Notes: generated by a model from the sequence alone, not told the origin. Numbered from the stretch's first letter, positions 8,204 to 16,565 are shown. The stretch: DNA of 64,000 nt from JAIBAC01 sp046331095 (GCA_046331095.1 JAXLRM010000003.1:496001-560000), one strand, 5' to 3'. A program made the numbers and translations.

Positions 8204-10996
8204 CTAGTCGCGCCCGTCGCCGACTGCCATCCTGGCCGCGAGCTGAGCACGATTCCTCACCCCGAGCTTCCCGAGGATGTTCGAGACATGTCGCTCGACC
8301 GTCTTGCGCGACAAGAATAGCGTCCGCGCTATGTCGGGGTTGGTGGCGCCCCTCGCGACGAGGTTCGCGATCTCCCGCTCGCGGTCGCTCAAGACGGAGA
8401 GGTCACCGCTCGATCGCGCGCGGGGCCCGCGTCGCCAGGTCCGGACGCCGAGTTGGCGCAGGAGTTGGTCGACGTGGGCCCGCTCGGTCCCCGCCCCCAG
8501 CTCCTCGGCGATAGCTGCGGCGTCCCTCAGGATCGTCTCCGCTCCGGCCGTGTCGCCCACGGACGCGGTCACGCGTGCGAGGCTCGTGCGTGCCCAGATC
8601 GCTTCGATGCGCATCCCCAGTCCGTCCGCGCTGTCGACGGCTTCTCGAAGCGCGCCAACATCTCCGCGCCCCGCTGCGGCGAGGGCCGCTCGGGCGCGTA
8701 GCTGGTCCCACGCCTGAAGGTCGCCCCGCGGCTGGGTGCGCTCCGCCTCCTCGAACCAGCGCACGGCCTCGGCCACGTCACCAATGCGCGCCAGCGATTC
8801 GGGGGCCGCCCTGATGAACTCCAGGCCGCATCGTGTGCATCGTGCGTCCGCCATGTCCTGCCGGCCGGCGACGATCCGCTCGTGCACCTCGTCGGCGCTC
8901 GTGGTTCCGTCGAGCCGCGAGCGCCAGCGCGCGATGGCCTGATGGAGCGGGATGCGGTGATGAGGGTCGCGTTCGTCCTCGCAGAGTGCCCGAAGGCCGG
9001 CGAGCGCAGTGCCGTGGTCGCCGGCGGAGATCGTGGCGATGAGCTGCCACATCCGCGTGAGCATGGCCGGCCGCGACGGCTCGCCGATGCGCTCCGCGAG
9101 CGCCTCAGATTCCTCGGCTACTTCCCGAGCCTCGGTCAGGCGGCCGCGCAGGTACCTCGTCTGGGTGAGCCACGACCCGATGTCGAGGGCGATCCCCGAC
9201 AGCGACGCGCGGCGCGCCTCCAGCCAGGCCGTTGCGAGCTGCTCCTCGGCTTCGGCGAGGCGTCCCAGGTGGGTGAGCGCAGATCCACGCCGGAGGCTCG
9301 CCTGCAGGGATGCCTCGATGCCGGCTCCGGCTGCGACCCGTGTCAACTCCTCTACCAGGGGCAGGACGCCCTCCGGCTCGTTCGCCTGCATCGCGTCGAC
9401 GCAGGCTAGGACCAAGGTGCGTTGGTAGGCGCTCTGGAAGCGCGGCTCGAGTGTCTCCGCCGGAGCGGCCGTTTCGGCGAGGGCGCGCGCCGTATCGAGC
9501 GCTGCGATCGTGACGGTCCCCGATTCCTGCGGGCGGTGCTCGAGCCACCGCGTGATCGTTGCGTCCGCCGCCTGGAGCTCCAGAAGCAGAACCGGGTCGT
9601 CGCTGCCGGCACGGCGAGAGCGCTCGAGGTGCGCGCGCGCCTCGTTGACCCGCTCGAGCTGCTGGGCCGCTTCGGATGCACCCAGCCACGCTCGCGCGCG
9701 ATCGCGCGGCTCACCGAGCGTGTCCGCGACGCGGGTCCAACGCTCCATCGCGAGCCCATGCTGGCCGAGCTCCGCGGCCAGGGATGCGAGCTCGCCTTGC
9801 AGCTCGCGCTCCTGCGGCGTGTCGGCCGGCACCGCGTCGACGAGAGCGGCGATCGACCGCAGCCCGTCGAGGCCCACCAGCCTGCGCATCGGTGACCGTA
9901 CGATCCGGAGGGTGAGTGGCAGGTGGTCCAGCCCCGCTCGATTCCTGGCTTCCGACGCCCTCAGCAGCAGCGTCACGTTCTCACCGGCGATGCGCTCGAG
10001 CCAGGACGCGACGCGAGCGTGGATGTCGCGGCGCCGTTCGTCCGGGAGCTCGGCATCCACGGCTGCTCTCACGAGATCGTGGGCGATCCGGAAGGCGGCT
10101 CCCTCCTCCACGCCCAAGCCGACTGCCACCAGCTCGACCCGCGCCGCCGTGAGCCGATCCTCCGGCCAGCCGCGGATGGCGACGAGATCCTCGACCGGCA
10201 CCTGCCGCCCGAGCACCGCGATCGTTTCCAGGAGCACCGCCGCATCGGTGCCCGCCGTCACGAGCCGGTCGGCGACGATGCGCGCTACATCGGTATCGAC
10301 GTTCCGGGTCCCGGCGAGGAGCTCGCACCAGAAAGGAGAGCCGCCGGAACGGTCGGCGACCGCCGCAGCGGTCCGAGGATCCAACGACGGGTTCACCGCG
10401 ACGGCGAGCGCCACTGTCGAGTCATGGTCCAGTGCTCCGAGGGTCACCCGGGTCAACCGGTCGCCGAGTAGTCGCTCCAATGACGTGGCGAGCGCGCTCA
10501 CGATCGTGGACCGCCGACCACCGACGACGAGTGCCAGCGGATCACCATCGGCCCTTGCCCCGCGCATCAGGTAGTGGACGAGCGCCCTGGATCGCTCGTC
10601 GGACCATTGGAAGTCGTCGATCGTGATCAGGAGCGGGTCACCGGCACCGGCCGCGCGATGGGCCGCCTCGAACAGGGACGACCAGTCGGGCCGCGGGCCG
10701 CCCGCCTGCGGCGCGAGCATCGGGTCCAGGATCTGCCCGGAGGCGCGCGAGGAGCGCGCGAGCGCACGGGTCAGGTCGTGGCCGAGGGAGAAGGGCAGGC
10801 TCATCTCCGGCTCGTACGCGGAGACCGCAACCCGATCGGCCCGAAGATCCCGCGAGGCCTCGTCGATCAGCCGGCTCTTGCCGACTCCCGGCTCGCCGTC
10901 CACGACCACGGCGGTCGGGCGCCGGTCGCGGCGCGCCCGAGCCAAAGCGCCGCGAACCAACTCGAGCTCGTGCGGGCGCCCGAGAAACTCGGCCAT
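8204..10996 (-). CDS. Large ATP-binding LuxR-family regulator (LAL/MalT-like)
   Basis: 930-residue transcription regulator. The N-terminal STAND-type ATPase opens with a LGRPHELELVRGAL motif and a Walker A loop GEPGVGKSRL near residues 33-42; ITIDDFQW is the Walker B strand. The middle (about 350-860) is an Ala/Leu/Glu-rich helical region like the TPR arrays of this family. The last 65 residues are a LuxR/NarL helix-turn-helix (LSDREREIANLVARGATNPDIA, KTVERHVSNIL). Such proteins act as ligand-sensing activators that use ATP as a switch. The inducer is unknown. The gene is divergent from a small YdhR-like gene, 135 bp apart. TAGTGT followed by 6 nt and the ATG would suit leaderless transcription. 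Confidence 0.93.
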   Translation of the reverse strand: MAEFLGRPHELELVRGALARARRDRRPTAVVVDGEPGVGKSRLIDEASRDLRADRVAVSAYEPEMSLPFSLGHDLTRALARSSRASGQILDPMLAPQAGGPRPDWSSLFEAAHRAAGAGDPLLITIDDFQWSDERSRALVHYLMRGARADGDPLALVVGGRRSTIVSALATSLERLLGDRLTRVTLGALDHDSTVALAVAVNPSLDPRTAAAVADRSGGSPFWCELLAGTRNVDTDVARIVADRLVTAGTDAAVLLETIAVLGRQVPVEDLVAIRGWPEDRLTAARVELVAVGLGVEEGAAFRIAHDLVRAAVDAELPDERRRDIHARVASWLERIAGENVTLLLRASEARNRAGLDHLPLTLRIVRSPMRRLVGLDGLRSIAALVDAVPADTPQERELQGELASLAAELGQHGLAMERWTRVADTLGEPRDRARAWLGASEAAQQLERVNEARAHLERSRRAGSDDPVLLLELQAADATITRWLEHRPQESGTVTIAALDTARALAETAAPAETLEPRFQSAYQRTLVLACVDAMQANEPEGVLPLVEELTRVAAGAGIEASLQASLRRGSALTHLGRLAEAEEQLATAWLEARRASLSGIALDIGSWLTQTRYLRGRLTEAREVAEESEALAERIGEPSRPAMLTRMWQLIATISAGDHGTALAGLRALCEDERDPHHRIPLHQAIARWRSRLDGTTSADEVHERIVAGRQDMADARCTRCGLEFIRAAPESLARIGDVAEAVRWFEEAERTQPRGDLQAWDQLRARAALAAAGRGDVGALREAVDSADGLGMRIEAIWARTSLARVTASVGDTAGAETILRDAAAIAEELGAGTERAHVDQLLRQLGVRTWRRGPRARSSGDLSVLSDREREIANLVARGATNPDIARTLFLSRKTVERHVSNILGKLGVRNRAQLAARMAVGDGRD

Positions 10997-11131
10997 GGCC
11001 CCACACTACGTGTACTTCGTCCGGCTGGATTCGAGGGACCTCCCTCATGATTCGAACGAGCCGCACCCTTATCGTCGTACTCACCGATGTGGTCCGGACT
11101 GAGGGCCCGGGCCGGAGGAAGGGAGAAGCAG

Positions 11132-11449
11132 ATGCATGCACAGGTGGTCACGTTCGGGCTGAGCGGCATCACCGAGGAACAGTTCCACGAGGCTGCCGGG
11201 GCGGACGCACAGATGTTCGCGAACCTCCCCGGCCTCCTCTCGAAGGTCTGGCTCCGGAACCCGGAGACGAACACCTACGGAGGCATGTACCTCTGGGCCG
11301 ATCAGGAGACCTATGAGCGTTACGTCGAGGGCGAGGTCTTCGACGCGATAAGGACCAACCCGAACCTCGAGAACGTCGAGTCCCGCGATTTCGGTGTCTT
11401 CGACGACCTGTCCTCGATCACAACGCCGAAGCTGCGCGTGGACGCGTAG
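11132..11449 (+). CDS. YdhR-like putative monooxygenase
   Basis: 105-residue protein resembling the YdhR family of ferredoxin-like alpha+beta barrel proteins, some of which are suspected monooxygenases. Supporting features are the opening QVVTFGLSGITEEQF, the motif GLLSKVWLRNPETNTYGGMYLW, and the ending that packs a second strand. The ATG at 11132 is preceded by a purine-rich GGAAGGGAGAAG ribosome site; an in-frame upstream GTG adds only low-complexity residues. The gene is divergent from the large LuxR-family regulator and is followed by another small alpha+beta protein gene 57 bp later. The regulator may control this pair, which is inference from the divergent layout. The substrate is unknown. 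Confidence 0.8.
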   Translation: MHAQVVTFGLSGITEEQFHEAAGADAQMFANLPGLLSKVWLRNPETNTYGGMYLWADQETYERYVEGEVFDAIRTNPNLENVESRDFGVFDDLSSITTPKLRVDA

Positions 11450-11506
11450 ACCGCACGGCGCACGCGGGCGCATTAGCGTGGGCCAGGTCCCGTGATAGGA
11501 GAGGCG

Positions 11507-11827
11507 ATGGCCAAGTACCTGCTCGACGTCAAGTACACCCTGGACGGGCTCAAGGGGATGGTCTCCGAGGGGGGCACGGCCCGCAAGGAGGCCGCCATCA
11601 AGGCGGTCGAGAGCGTCGGCGGGACGATGGAGGCCTTCTACTTCGCGTTCGGCGAGACCGACGTCTACGCGATCGCCGACGTGCCGGACAACGTCACGGC
11701 GGCGGCGGTGGCTTTGAAGCTCGGCGCGACCGGTGCGGTCGCAATCAGGACCGTGGTGCTGCTGACGCCGGCCGAGGTCGACGCCGCCGCCAAGGTCGAC
11801 ATCGCCTACCGCCCGCCCGGCACCTGA
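11507..11827 (+). CDS. GYD-domain protein
   Basis: 106-residue protein of the GYD family, small ferredoxin-fold proteins named for a conserved Gly-Tyr-Asp-like motif; here the core reads AFYFAFGETDVYAIADVPD around residues 45-63. The opening YLLDVKYTLDGLKGM and the Lys-rich helix GTARKEAAIKAVE also fit. No biochemical role is established for the family. AGGAG lies 6 nt before the ATG at 11507. It follows the YdhR-like gene in the same direction and may share its transcript. Its last 22 nt overlap the 3' end of the decayed ligase remnant on the other strand. Confidence 0.82.
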   Translation: MAKYLLDVKYTLDGLKGMVSEGGTARKEAAIKAVESVGGTMEAFYFAFGETDVYAIADVPDNVTAAAVALKLGATGAVAIRTVVLLTPAEVDAAAKVDIAYRPPGT

Positions 11828-12280
11828 GATCGCCGCGGGCGGAGTTCGATCCGCCGCGGTACGGCCGGCCCCGGGAGCAACCGCCGGCAATGTGCGATCA
11901 GGTCCTCGGGGGGCGTCGCTGCTCCGGGCTCGAGCACGACCCGTGCGAACGGCACGGCGCCGTACTCGTCGTCCGGCTCGGCTGTGACCCGCGCCGACGC
12001 CACGGCCGGGTGGGCCACGAGCGCCATCCGGACCCCCTCGGTCGAGACGTTCTCGCCCCCGCACGTGAAGACGTCGTCGTTGCGACCGACCACCTCTAGG
12101 ATGCCCCCCGAGGAGATCCGCCCGACGTCGTCGGTCCGGAGCATCCCGTCGCCGTCCAGCGTGGGTACCCCTCCCCAGGCGTAACCCGGGGTGCGCATGC
12201 GGCCACCTGCGAAGATCGTTCCATCCGTGTCGACGCGTACGGTGACGCCCCTGAGGGGCTCACCGTCGACGGCCACCGTC
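11806..12280 (-). pseudogene. 3' remnant of AMP-forming CoA ligase (MenE-like)
   Basis: Only the C-terminal third of an acyl-CoA/o-succinylbenzoate-CoA ligase remains. Recognisable parts in order are the A8-like hinge (LRTDDVGRI), a GRNDDVFTCGGENVSTEGV segment, HPAVASARV and the final PRRIEL. The catalytic lysine expected in the closing loop is absent; the sequence there is RRSQVPGGR. The N-terminal AMP-binding core is missing: upstream of about 12280 the frame runs antisense through a piece of a chorismate-utilising enzyme. No convincing start codon or ribosome site lies at the junction. I read this as a gene truncated by deletion; the MenE assignment rests on the neighbour and is moderate. 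Confidence 0.75.
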
Positions 12281-12399
12281 GACGCCATCTCTTCGCCGGG
12301 GCGGGCATCGTGGAGGCCAGCGACCCCGGGGCCGAGGCACGCGAGACCCAGTGGAAGCTGCGGCCCATGCTCGACGCGATCCTGTCGACCCACGTCTGA
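12259..12399 (+). pseudogene. 3' remnant of isochorismate synthase (MenF-like)
   Basis: In the frame ending with TGA at 12397-12399 the sequence reads VDGHRRRHLFAGAGIVEASDP and then RETQWKLRPMLDAIL. This is the characteristic end of chorismate-binding enzymes (isochorismate synthase, anthranilate synthase), where FAGAGIV and the ETxxKL helix are conserved. For comparison, the complete TrpE in this window contains VQAGAGIVADS in the same place. Everything before about residue 12 of this frame lacks family character, so more than 90% of the gene is gone. It points away from the ligase remnant, and the two meet at a palindrome at 12265-12283. Confidence 0.7.
12265..12283. repeat. Palindrome at the menE/menF deletion junction
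   Basis: GTCGACGG-CCA-CCGTCGAC is a perfect inverted repeat with 8-bp arms. The ligase homology on the minus strand ends, and the MenF homology on the plus strand begins, within about 20 bp of it. It may be the junction of the deletion or may have promoted it. Confidence 0.5.
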
Positions 12400-12427
12400 G
12401 CAGAGTGCGCGACGGGGCCGAGTGACC

Positions 12428-13345
12428 TCAGCGCGTGCCGCCGAAGGGTCGCCACTGGAGCGCCGCTACCAGCTTCGACATCACGCCCTCGACGAGGGGC
12501 GCGGGATGTTCGGCGGCGAGCCGGTCGAGTGTCGCCTGCATGGTCTCGGTGACCTCGTCGAAGCACTCCTGGACCACTGCGGGGTCGTCGGCGGATTCGG
12601 GGCCGAGGCCGAGCAGGCTCCAGTCGATGGGGTCGCCGACCTCGACGGTGATCTTCGCCGGCAGGGGCGGCTGCGGTCCGAGCAGCGCCGGGGTCACCCC
12701 GAGAGGACCGGCAGTGAAGGGGAAGATCTTGGTGTTGAGGCGGTGCAGCCCGTAGCGGTTCGCGAGACGCTCCCCGCGGGACAGGACGAAGAGGCTCTCG
12801 TGGCCGCCGTGGCCGACGACGGGCACGACCTTGACGCCCTGGCGCAGGGCGAGGCGCACGAAACCCTGGCGCCCGCCGAAGTCGATGCGGTTGCGTTCGC
12901 TCCACGGACGGAACGCGTCGTAGTCGCCGCCTGGGTAGACGAGGACCGGGTAGCCCGCGGCAAGGGCTTCTCGGGCGTTGTCCATCGACGCCGGTACCTC
13001 GCCGATGCGCTGGAAGAAGCGTGCGAGCGGCTCGAGCGAGAACGCGAGGTCGAAGGCGAGGCCGACGAAGGGGTCGTCGATGCCGCGCTCGCGGTACCAG
13101 GCGCAGAAGAACGCCGACGTGTCAGGCGTCAGCATCCCGCCCGAGTGGTTCCCGACCAGGAGAAACGGCTCCTCGTCCTTGGGCGGCAGCCGGTCGAGGC
13201 CGCGCACCTCGGCGTCGAACCAGCTCGTGAAGCGCTCCATTTGGGGCAGGATGCGAGCGAGGAATTCGGGGTCGTAGTCGTGCATCGCCGACTCCACCCC
13301 GACGCGCATGCGCTCCTCGGCTCCGCGCAGCAGGTCGAACGCCAT
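12428..13345 (-). CDS. Lysophospholipid acyltransferase family protein
   Basis: 305-residue PlsC-fold acyltransferase that would move an acyl chain from acyl-CoA to a glycerolipid. The active-site box is NHSGG near residue 66, in place of the usual NHxxxxD, with an Asp eight residues after the His. The acceptor-binding block is YPGGDYDAFRPW (about 136-147), typical of the diacylglycerol-acyltransferase-like branch. The ATG at 13345 begins MAFDLLRGAEERM. It stands as a single gene between the menF remnant and a 30-bp-period repeat array. Its substrate cannot be fixed from sequence; triacylglycerol or wax synthesis and phospholipid remodelling are both possible. Confidence 0.85.
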   Translation of the reverse strand: MAFDLLRGAEERMRVGVESAMHDYDPEFLARILPQMERFTSWFDAEVRGLDRLPPKDEEPFLLVGNHSGGMLTPDTSAFFCAWYRERGIDDPFVGLAFDLAFSLEPLARFFQRIGEVPASMDNAREALAAGYPVLVYPGGDYDAFRPWSERNRIDFGGRQGFVRLALRQGVKVVPVVGHGGHESLFVLSRGERLANRYGLHRLNTKIFPFTAGPLGVTPALLGPQPPLPAKITVEVGDPIDWSLLGLGPESADDPAVVQECFDEVTETMQATLDRLAAEHPAPLVEGVMSKLVAALQWRPFGGTR

Positions 13346-13404
13346 GGCCCAAGGCTGGCATCGACCTCACCGCTCCCCCAAACGCGCGCCCTGAGCGCGT
13401 CGAC

Positions 13405-13506
13405 CTGGGCGCGGTCACCCTGCCGATCCACGACTTGGGCGCGTGTGGCCCATCCACGAAGGGTGGGCGCGCCCAGGACGGGGTGTTCTCGGGTGGGCGC
13501 GCCCAG
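13405..13506. repeat. 30-bp-period inverted half-site array (GC-core type)
   Basis: Two forward half-sites (CTGGGCGCG at 13405-13413, TTGGGCGCG at 13435-13443) are exactly 30 bp apart. After a 24-bp gap come two reverse copies (CGCGCCCAG at 13468-13476 and 13498-13506), again 30 bp apart. The whole is symmetric around 13455.5. It sits 10 bp beyond the stop of the SDR gene at 13517, between two minus-strand genes. CTGGGCGCGGTCACCC (13405-13420) recurs exactly at 59402-59417. Confidence 0.85.
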
Positions 13507-13516
13507 AACCGGGGTG

Positions 13517-14275
13517 TCAGATGCGGTCGGGGAGGATCACGGCGTCGGTGCCGCCGTCGGCGAAGAGGATCGAGCCGTGCACGATGGAGGCGTCGGCGCC
13601 GAGGAGGAACCCGACCGTCGCGGCGATCTCCTCTGCGCTCGCGTGGCGGCCGAGCGGGATCGGCAGCGCCGCGGCGGCGGCGCCGAGCTCGGTCTTCTCG
13701 ACCGCGGCGAGCAGGGGTGTGTCGACGGGACCCGGCGCGACGGCATTGAGGCGCACACCGGCGTCGCCCCACTGCTGCACGCGGCGCCGCACCGCCCGGG
13801 TCACGGCCCGCTTGGACTGGCCGTAGACCTGCGCCGGGTGCAGCGTGTCCGCGATGGCGAGGGCGGCTTCGCGGTCGTCGCCGAGGAGCGCGTCGCAGAG
13901 GCTGTCGTCGTCACCGGCGGCGAAGGTCGCCGAGTGCGACGCGATCACGACCGCGGCAGGCGCGGTGCCGTCGCCCATCGCGTCGAGGAGGCCGTCGAGG
14001 CAGTCGACGACGCCGAAGCAGTTCACCGCCGCGATCGTCCGCGAAGCGACGGTTGGGCCGAGACCGGCGCAGCAGACGAGGCGGTCCAGCGGCCGATCAC
14101 CCAGAGCCGCCACCACACCTGCCACGGCGGCGTCACGGCCTTCCTGGGTGGACAGGTCGGCGACCACCTCGGCGTCGTGGATGTCGACACCGATCACCTC
14201 GTCGCCACGCGCCTCCAGCAGTGCTCGTGTCGCGGCGCCGATACCCGACGCCGACCCGGTCACGCATGCGGTCAT
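13517..14275 (-). CDS. Short-chain dehydrogenase/reductase
   Basis: 252-residue Rossmann-fold SDR of ordinary length. The nucleotide loop TGSASGIG is at residues 6-13, the acidic residue ending strand 2 is in GVDIHD (favouring NAD over NADP), and the active site shows IASHS followed by YGQSK (Tyr-x-x-x-Lys). SDRs of this kind oxidise or reduce hydroxy/keto groups on lipids, steroids or alcohols. The start overlaps the stop of the acyl-CoA ligase gene by 4 nt, so the two are translationally coupled and probably act on the same CoA-linked substrate. The upstream operator at 15909-15925 should control both. Confidence 0.88.
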   Translation of the reverse strand: MTACVTGSASGIGAATRALLEARGDEVIGVDIHDAEVVADLSTQEGRDAAVAGVVAALGDRPLDRLVCCAGLGPTVASRTIAAVNCFGVVDCLDGLLDAMGDGTAPAAVVIASHSATFAAGDDDSLCDALLGDDREAALAIADTLHPAQVYGQSKRAVTRAVRRRVQQWGDAGVRLNAVAPGPVDTPLLAAVEKTELGAAAAALPIPLGRHASAEEIAATVGFLLGADASIVHGSILFADGGTDAVILPDRI

Positions 14276-15879
14276 CGCTGTCCCTCCTCACCGGTCCGCG
14301 CGAGCCGGTCGCGCAGCACGAACTTCTGGACCTTGCCGGTCGCGTTGAGCGGGAGCTCCGCGACGACCTCGATGCGTCGCGGCACCTTGTAGTTCGCCAT
14401 CGACTCGCGACAGCGTGCCGTGAGCTCCGCTGGGTCGATCTCGACACCGGGCTTGGCGACGACGAAGGCGACGCCGACCTCGCCGAGTCGCTCGTCGGGG
14501 ACTCCGACCACCGCGACCTGCGCGACACGCTCGTCGGCGGCGAGCACGAGGTTCTCGATCTCGGCGGGGTAGGCGTTGAAGCCACCGACGATGAACATGT
14601 CCTTGGTGCGGTCGGTGATGCGCAGGTAGCCGCGCGGGTCCATGACGCCGACGTCGCCCGTGTGCAGCCACCCGTCGGCGTCGATCGCCTCGGCGGTGGC
14701 GGCGGGGTCCTCGAAGTACTCGTGCATGACGTTGTAGCCGCGCACGACGACCTCGCCGGGCTCGCCGGGGGCGACCTCGACCCCGGAATCGTCGACCACG
14801 AGCACCTCGACGTCGGGGATCGCCCGCCCCGAGGTGTTCGCGATCGTCTCGGGGTCGTCGTCGTAGCGGCACATGGTGGCGATGCCGCACGCCTCGGTGA
14901 GGCCGTACCCGGTGATGATCGTCTCGAACGTGAGGTCGCGGCGCATGCGGTGGATCAGCTCGACGGGGATCGCGGCGGCGCCGGTGACGGCGAGGCGCAG
15001 GCTCGACAGGTCGTGGTCGGCGAGATCGGGTGCCGCGAGGATCGTCTGGTACAGCGCCGGCGGGCCGGGCAGGACGCTGACACGATCGACGGGGATGCGG
15101 GCGAGCACCGACGCCGCGTCGAAGACGGCGTGGGGCAGGATCGTGGCACCGTTGAGCAGCGAAGCCACCCAGCCTGCCTTGTAGCCGAAGGCGTGGAAGA
15201 ACGGGTTCACGATGAGGTAGCGGTCGCCGGGGCGCAGGCCGATGACCTCGCTCCACGACCCGTACGCCCGCAGCGTCTGGCCGTGGGTCTGGACGACGCC
15301 CTTGGGGCGGCCCGTGGTGCCGGAGGTGAACAGGATGTCGCTGACGTCGTCGGCGCCGAGGGCGGCGATGCGCCGGTCGACCTCGGCCGCTCCGATGGCC
15401 TTTCCGGCCGCGAGGAAGTCCTCGAAGGACTCACAGCCCGCCGGCACGTCGCCGCGCAGGACGACGACGCGCTCGAGCGTGTCGGGCTGGCCGGCGCTCT
15501 CGAGCATCCCGACGTAGTCGGCGTCGAGGAACCCCTGCACGGTCATGAGGATCCGGGCCCGGCCGGCCTCGAGGACGTAGGCGGCTTCGGTGCCCTTGAA
15601 CCTCGTGTTGAGCGGGACGAGCACTCCTCCGGCGCTGTGCAGCCCGGCTGCCGCGACGACCCACTCCCAGATGTTCGGGGCCCAGATCGCGACGCGGTCG
15701 CCGCGTTCGATGCCGGCCGCGGCGAACGCGGCTGCGGCCTCGGCGACCCTGGCGGCGAGATCCGCGTAGGTGAGCGTGACGTCGCCGTTGACGATGGCCT
15801 CGGCATCGGGCCAGCGCTGCGCGGAGTTGCGCACCATCTGTGCGATGGTGCCGTGGTCGAGGTCGGCGCGCACCGCCAT
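14272..15879 (-). CDS. AMP-forming acyl-CoA synthetase (FadD3-like)
   Basis: 535-residue ANL-superfamily ligase that activates a carboxylic acid with ATP and CoA. Visible core motifs: LFTSGTTGRPKG (P-loop, near residue 180), the YGLTEACG adenine-binding block, the hinge LHTGDVGV, and a C-terminal loop ending NATGKVQK with the catalytic Lys. The spacing VLVPLNTRFKGTEAAYVLE and the overall length recall FadD3, the HIP-CoA synthetase of steroid ring catabolism, but the substrate cannot be proved from sequence. An AAGGGGA ribosome site precedes the ATG. It is the first gene of a two-gene operon with the SDR and carries a palindromic operator 30 bp upstream of the start. Confidence 0.93.
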   Translation of the reverse strand: MAVRADLDHGTIAQMVRNSAQRWPDAEAIVNGDVTLTYADLAARVAEAAAAFAAAGIERGDRVAIWAPNIWEWVVAAAGLHSAGGVLVPLNTRFKGTEAAYVLEAGRARILMTVQGFLDADYVGMLESAGQPDTLERVVVLRGDVPAGCESFEDFLAAGKAIGAAEVDRRIAALGADDVSDILFTSGTTGRPKGVVQTHGQTLRAYGSWSEVIGLRPGDRYLIVNPFFHAFGYKAGWVASLLNGATILPHAVFDAASVLARIPVDRVSVLPGPPALYQTILAAPDLADHDLSSLRLAVTGAAAIPVELIHRMRRDLTFETIITGYGLTEACGIATMCRYDDDPETIANTSGRAIPDVEVLVVDDSGVEVAPGEPGEVVVRGYNVMHEYFEDPAATAEAIDADGWLHTGDVGVMDPRGYLRITDRTKDMFIVGGFNAYPAEIENLVLAADERVAQVAVVGVPDERLGEVGVAFVVAKPGVEIDPAELTARCRESMANYKVPRRIEVVAELPLNATGKVQKFVLRDRLARTGEEGQR

Positions 15880-15908
15880 CGTGGCGAATCCCCTTGCCCA
15901 GCGGACGA

Positions 15909-15925
15909 TCTGACGGAGCGTCAGA
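15909..15925. promoter_or_regulatory. Palindromic operator upstream of FadD3-like operon
   Basis: TCTGACG-GAG-CGTCAGA is a perfect 7+3+7 palindrome, 30 bp from the ligase start at 15879. On the minus strand TACGCT, a possible -10, abuts it (plus 15925-15930), so a bound dimer would block the transcription start. An equal site lies at 18382-18398. The size and symmetry suit a TetR-family dimer; no such regulator gene is in the window. Confidence 0.72.
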
Positions 15926-15973
15926 GCGTAGCGGCACGGTCGGGGTGCCGTGGAGCGAAGCGGTCCCGGCGGA

Positions 15974-16171
15974 CTACTTCGAGCGCCGGCGCTTGCGCCG
16001 CTCGACCTCGAGCCTGCGCGGCATCTGCGACGCAGGCCCGGCCCAGATCATGTCGCCGTCGCCGGTGACGAACTCGACCCTGCGGTTCTCCCATTCACGC
16101 CTGGAGATCCCCTTGGGTCGCTTCCCCGTTGCGATCCTCGTGTCGACCTTGTGCTTCTTCTTACCGAACAT
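15974..16171 (-). CDS. Small basic protein of unknown function
   Basis: 65-residue, strongly basic protein (MFGKKKHKVDTR at the start, RRKRRRSK at the end) with a central FVTGDGDMIWAG segment. It ends in TAG at 15974-15976. The ATG at 16171 is the natural start: a longer frame upstream has only random composition. I do not recognise the family; the charge suggests nucleic-acid or ribosome binding, which is inference. It lies downstream of the zinc-ribbon gene in the same direction, 43 nt away, and may be cotranscribed with it. Confidence 0.6.
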   Translation of the reverse strand: MFGKKKHKVDTRIATGKRPKGISRREWENRRVEFVTGDGDMIWAGPASQMPRRLEVERRKRRRSK

Positions 16172-16214
16172 GGCGCGAGGATAAGCCCCCCCTGCGACAC
16201 GGATTCGTGGCCCG

Positions 16215-16412
16215 TCACGATCCGATGGCGCGCTCCTGGCCCTGCAGTGCCCGGTCGGCCTCCTGCGGCCCGGTGTCGGTCCCGGCGTCCGCGCGTCGGG
16301 AGGCTGCGGCGGCCAACGCGGCACCGCGCAGCTCCTCGCGACAGCGCGTGCACGGTCCGTAGTACGTCTCGTCGGCGTCTTTGCCGCACCTCGGGCACTT
16401 CACGAGCGGCAC
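16215..16412 (-). CDS. Small zinc-ribbon protein
   Basis: 65-residue protein with two CxxC knuckles, KCPRCGKDAD at residues 5-14 and GPCTRCREEL at 19-28, which should bind one zinc ion. The rest is an Ala/Arg-rich helix with no domain that I recognise. Such stand-alone ribbons often contact nucleic acid or a partner enzyme; no specific role can be claimed. The ATG at 16412 gives MPLVKCPRCG, a typical start for these proteins. The repeat array at 16462-16564 lies 50 bp upstream of this start. Confidence 0.65.
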   Translation of the reverse strand: MPLVKCPRCGKDADETYYGPCTRCREELRGAALAAAASRRADAGTDTGPQEADRALQGQERAIGS

Positions 16413-16461
16413 CCTACGCCCTACGAGCTTCCCCGCGGTGCATACCGGACCGGCTCCGATG

Positions 16462-16564
16462 TTGGAGAACGATCCGGCCAGCTGGCGAGGGTCGGAGAAC
16501 CAGGGATACGGATCGGCGCGCTCCTGTTCTCCAACCCCGGGCGTTTGGCCGGTCTGTTCTCCAA
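16462..16564. repeat. 30-bp-period inverted half-site array (GGAGAAC type)
   Basis: Forward half-sites TTGGAGAAC (16462-16470) and TCGGAGAAC (16492-16500) face reverse half-sites GTTCTCCAA (16526-16534 and 16556-16564). The period is exactly 30 bp on each side and the centre gap is 25 bp; the array is symmetric around 16513. A GGCC core lies mid-unit on both sides. GGAGAACGATCCGGCCA (16464-16480) recurs exactly at 32310-32326. Confidence 0.87.
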
Positions 16565-16565
16565 A

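Noticed and set aside
11033..11046. GAGGGA-CC-TCCCTC inverted repeat between the LuxR-family gene and the YdhR-like gene
   Set aside because: Short arms and simple composition in a GC-rich genome; no second copy was noticed, so it is not called as an operator.
12191..14392. Open frame of 733 codons on the plus strand
   Set aside because: Runs antisense through the acyltransferase and SDR genes, both with intact active sites; no domain of its own.
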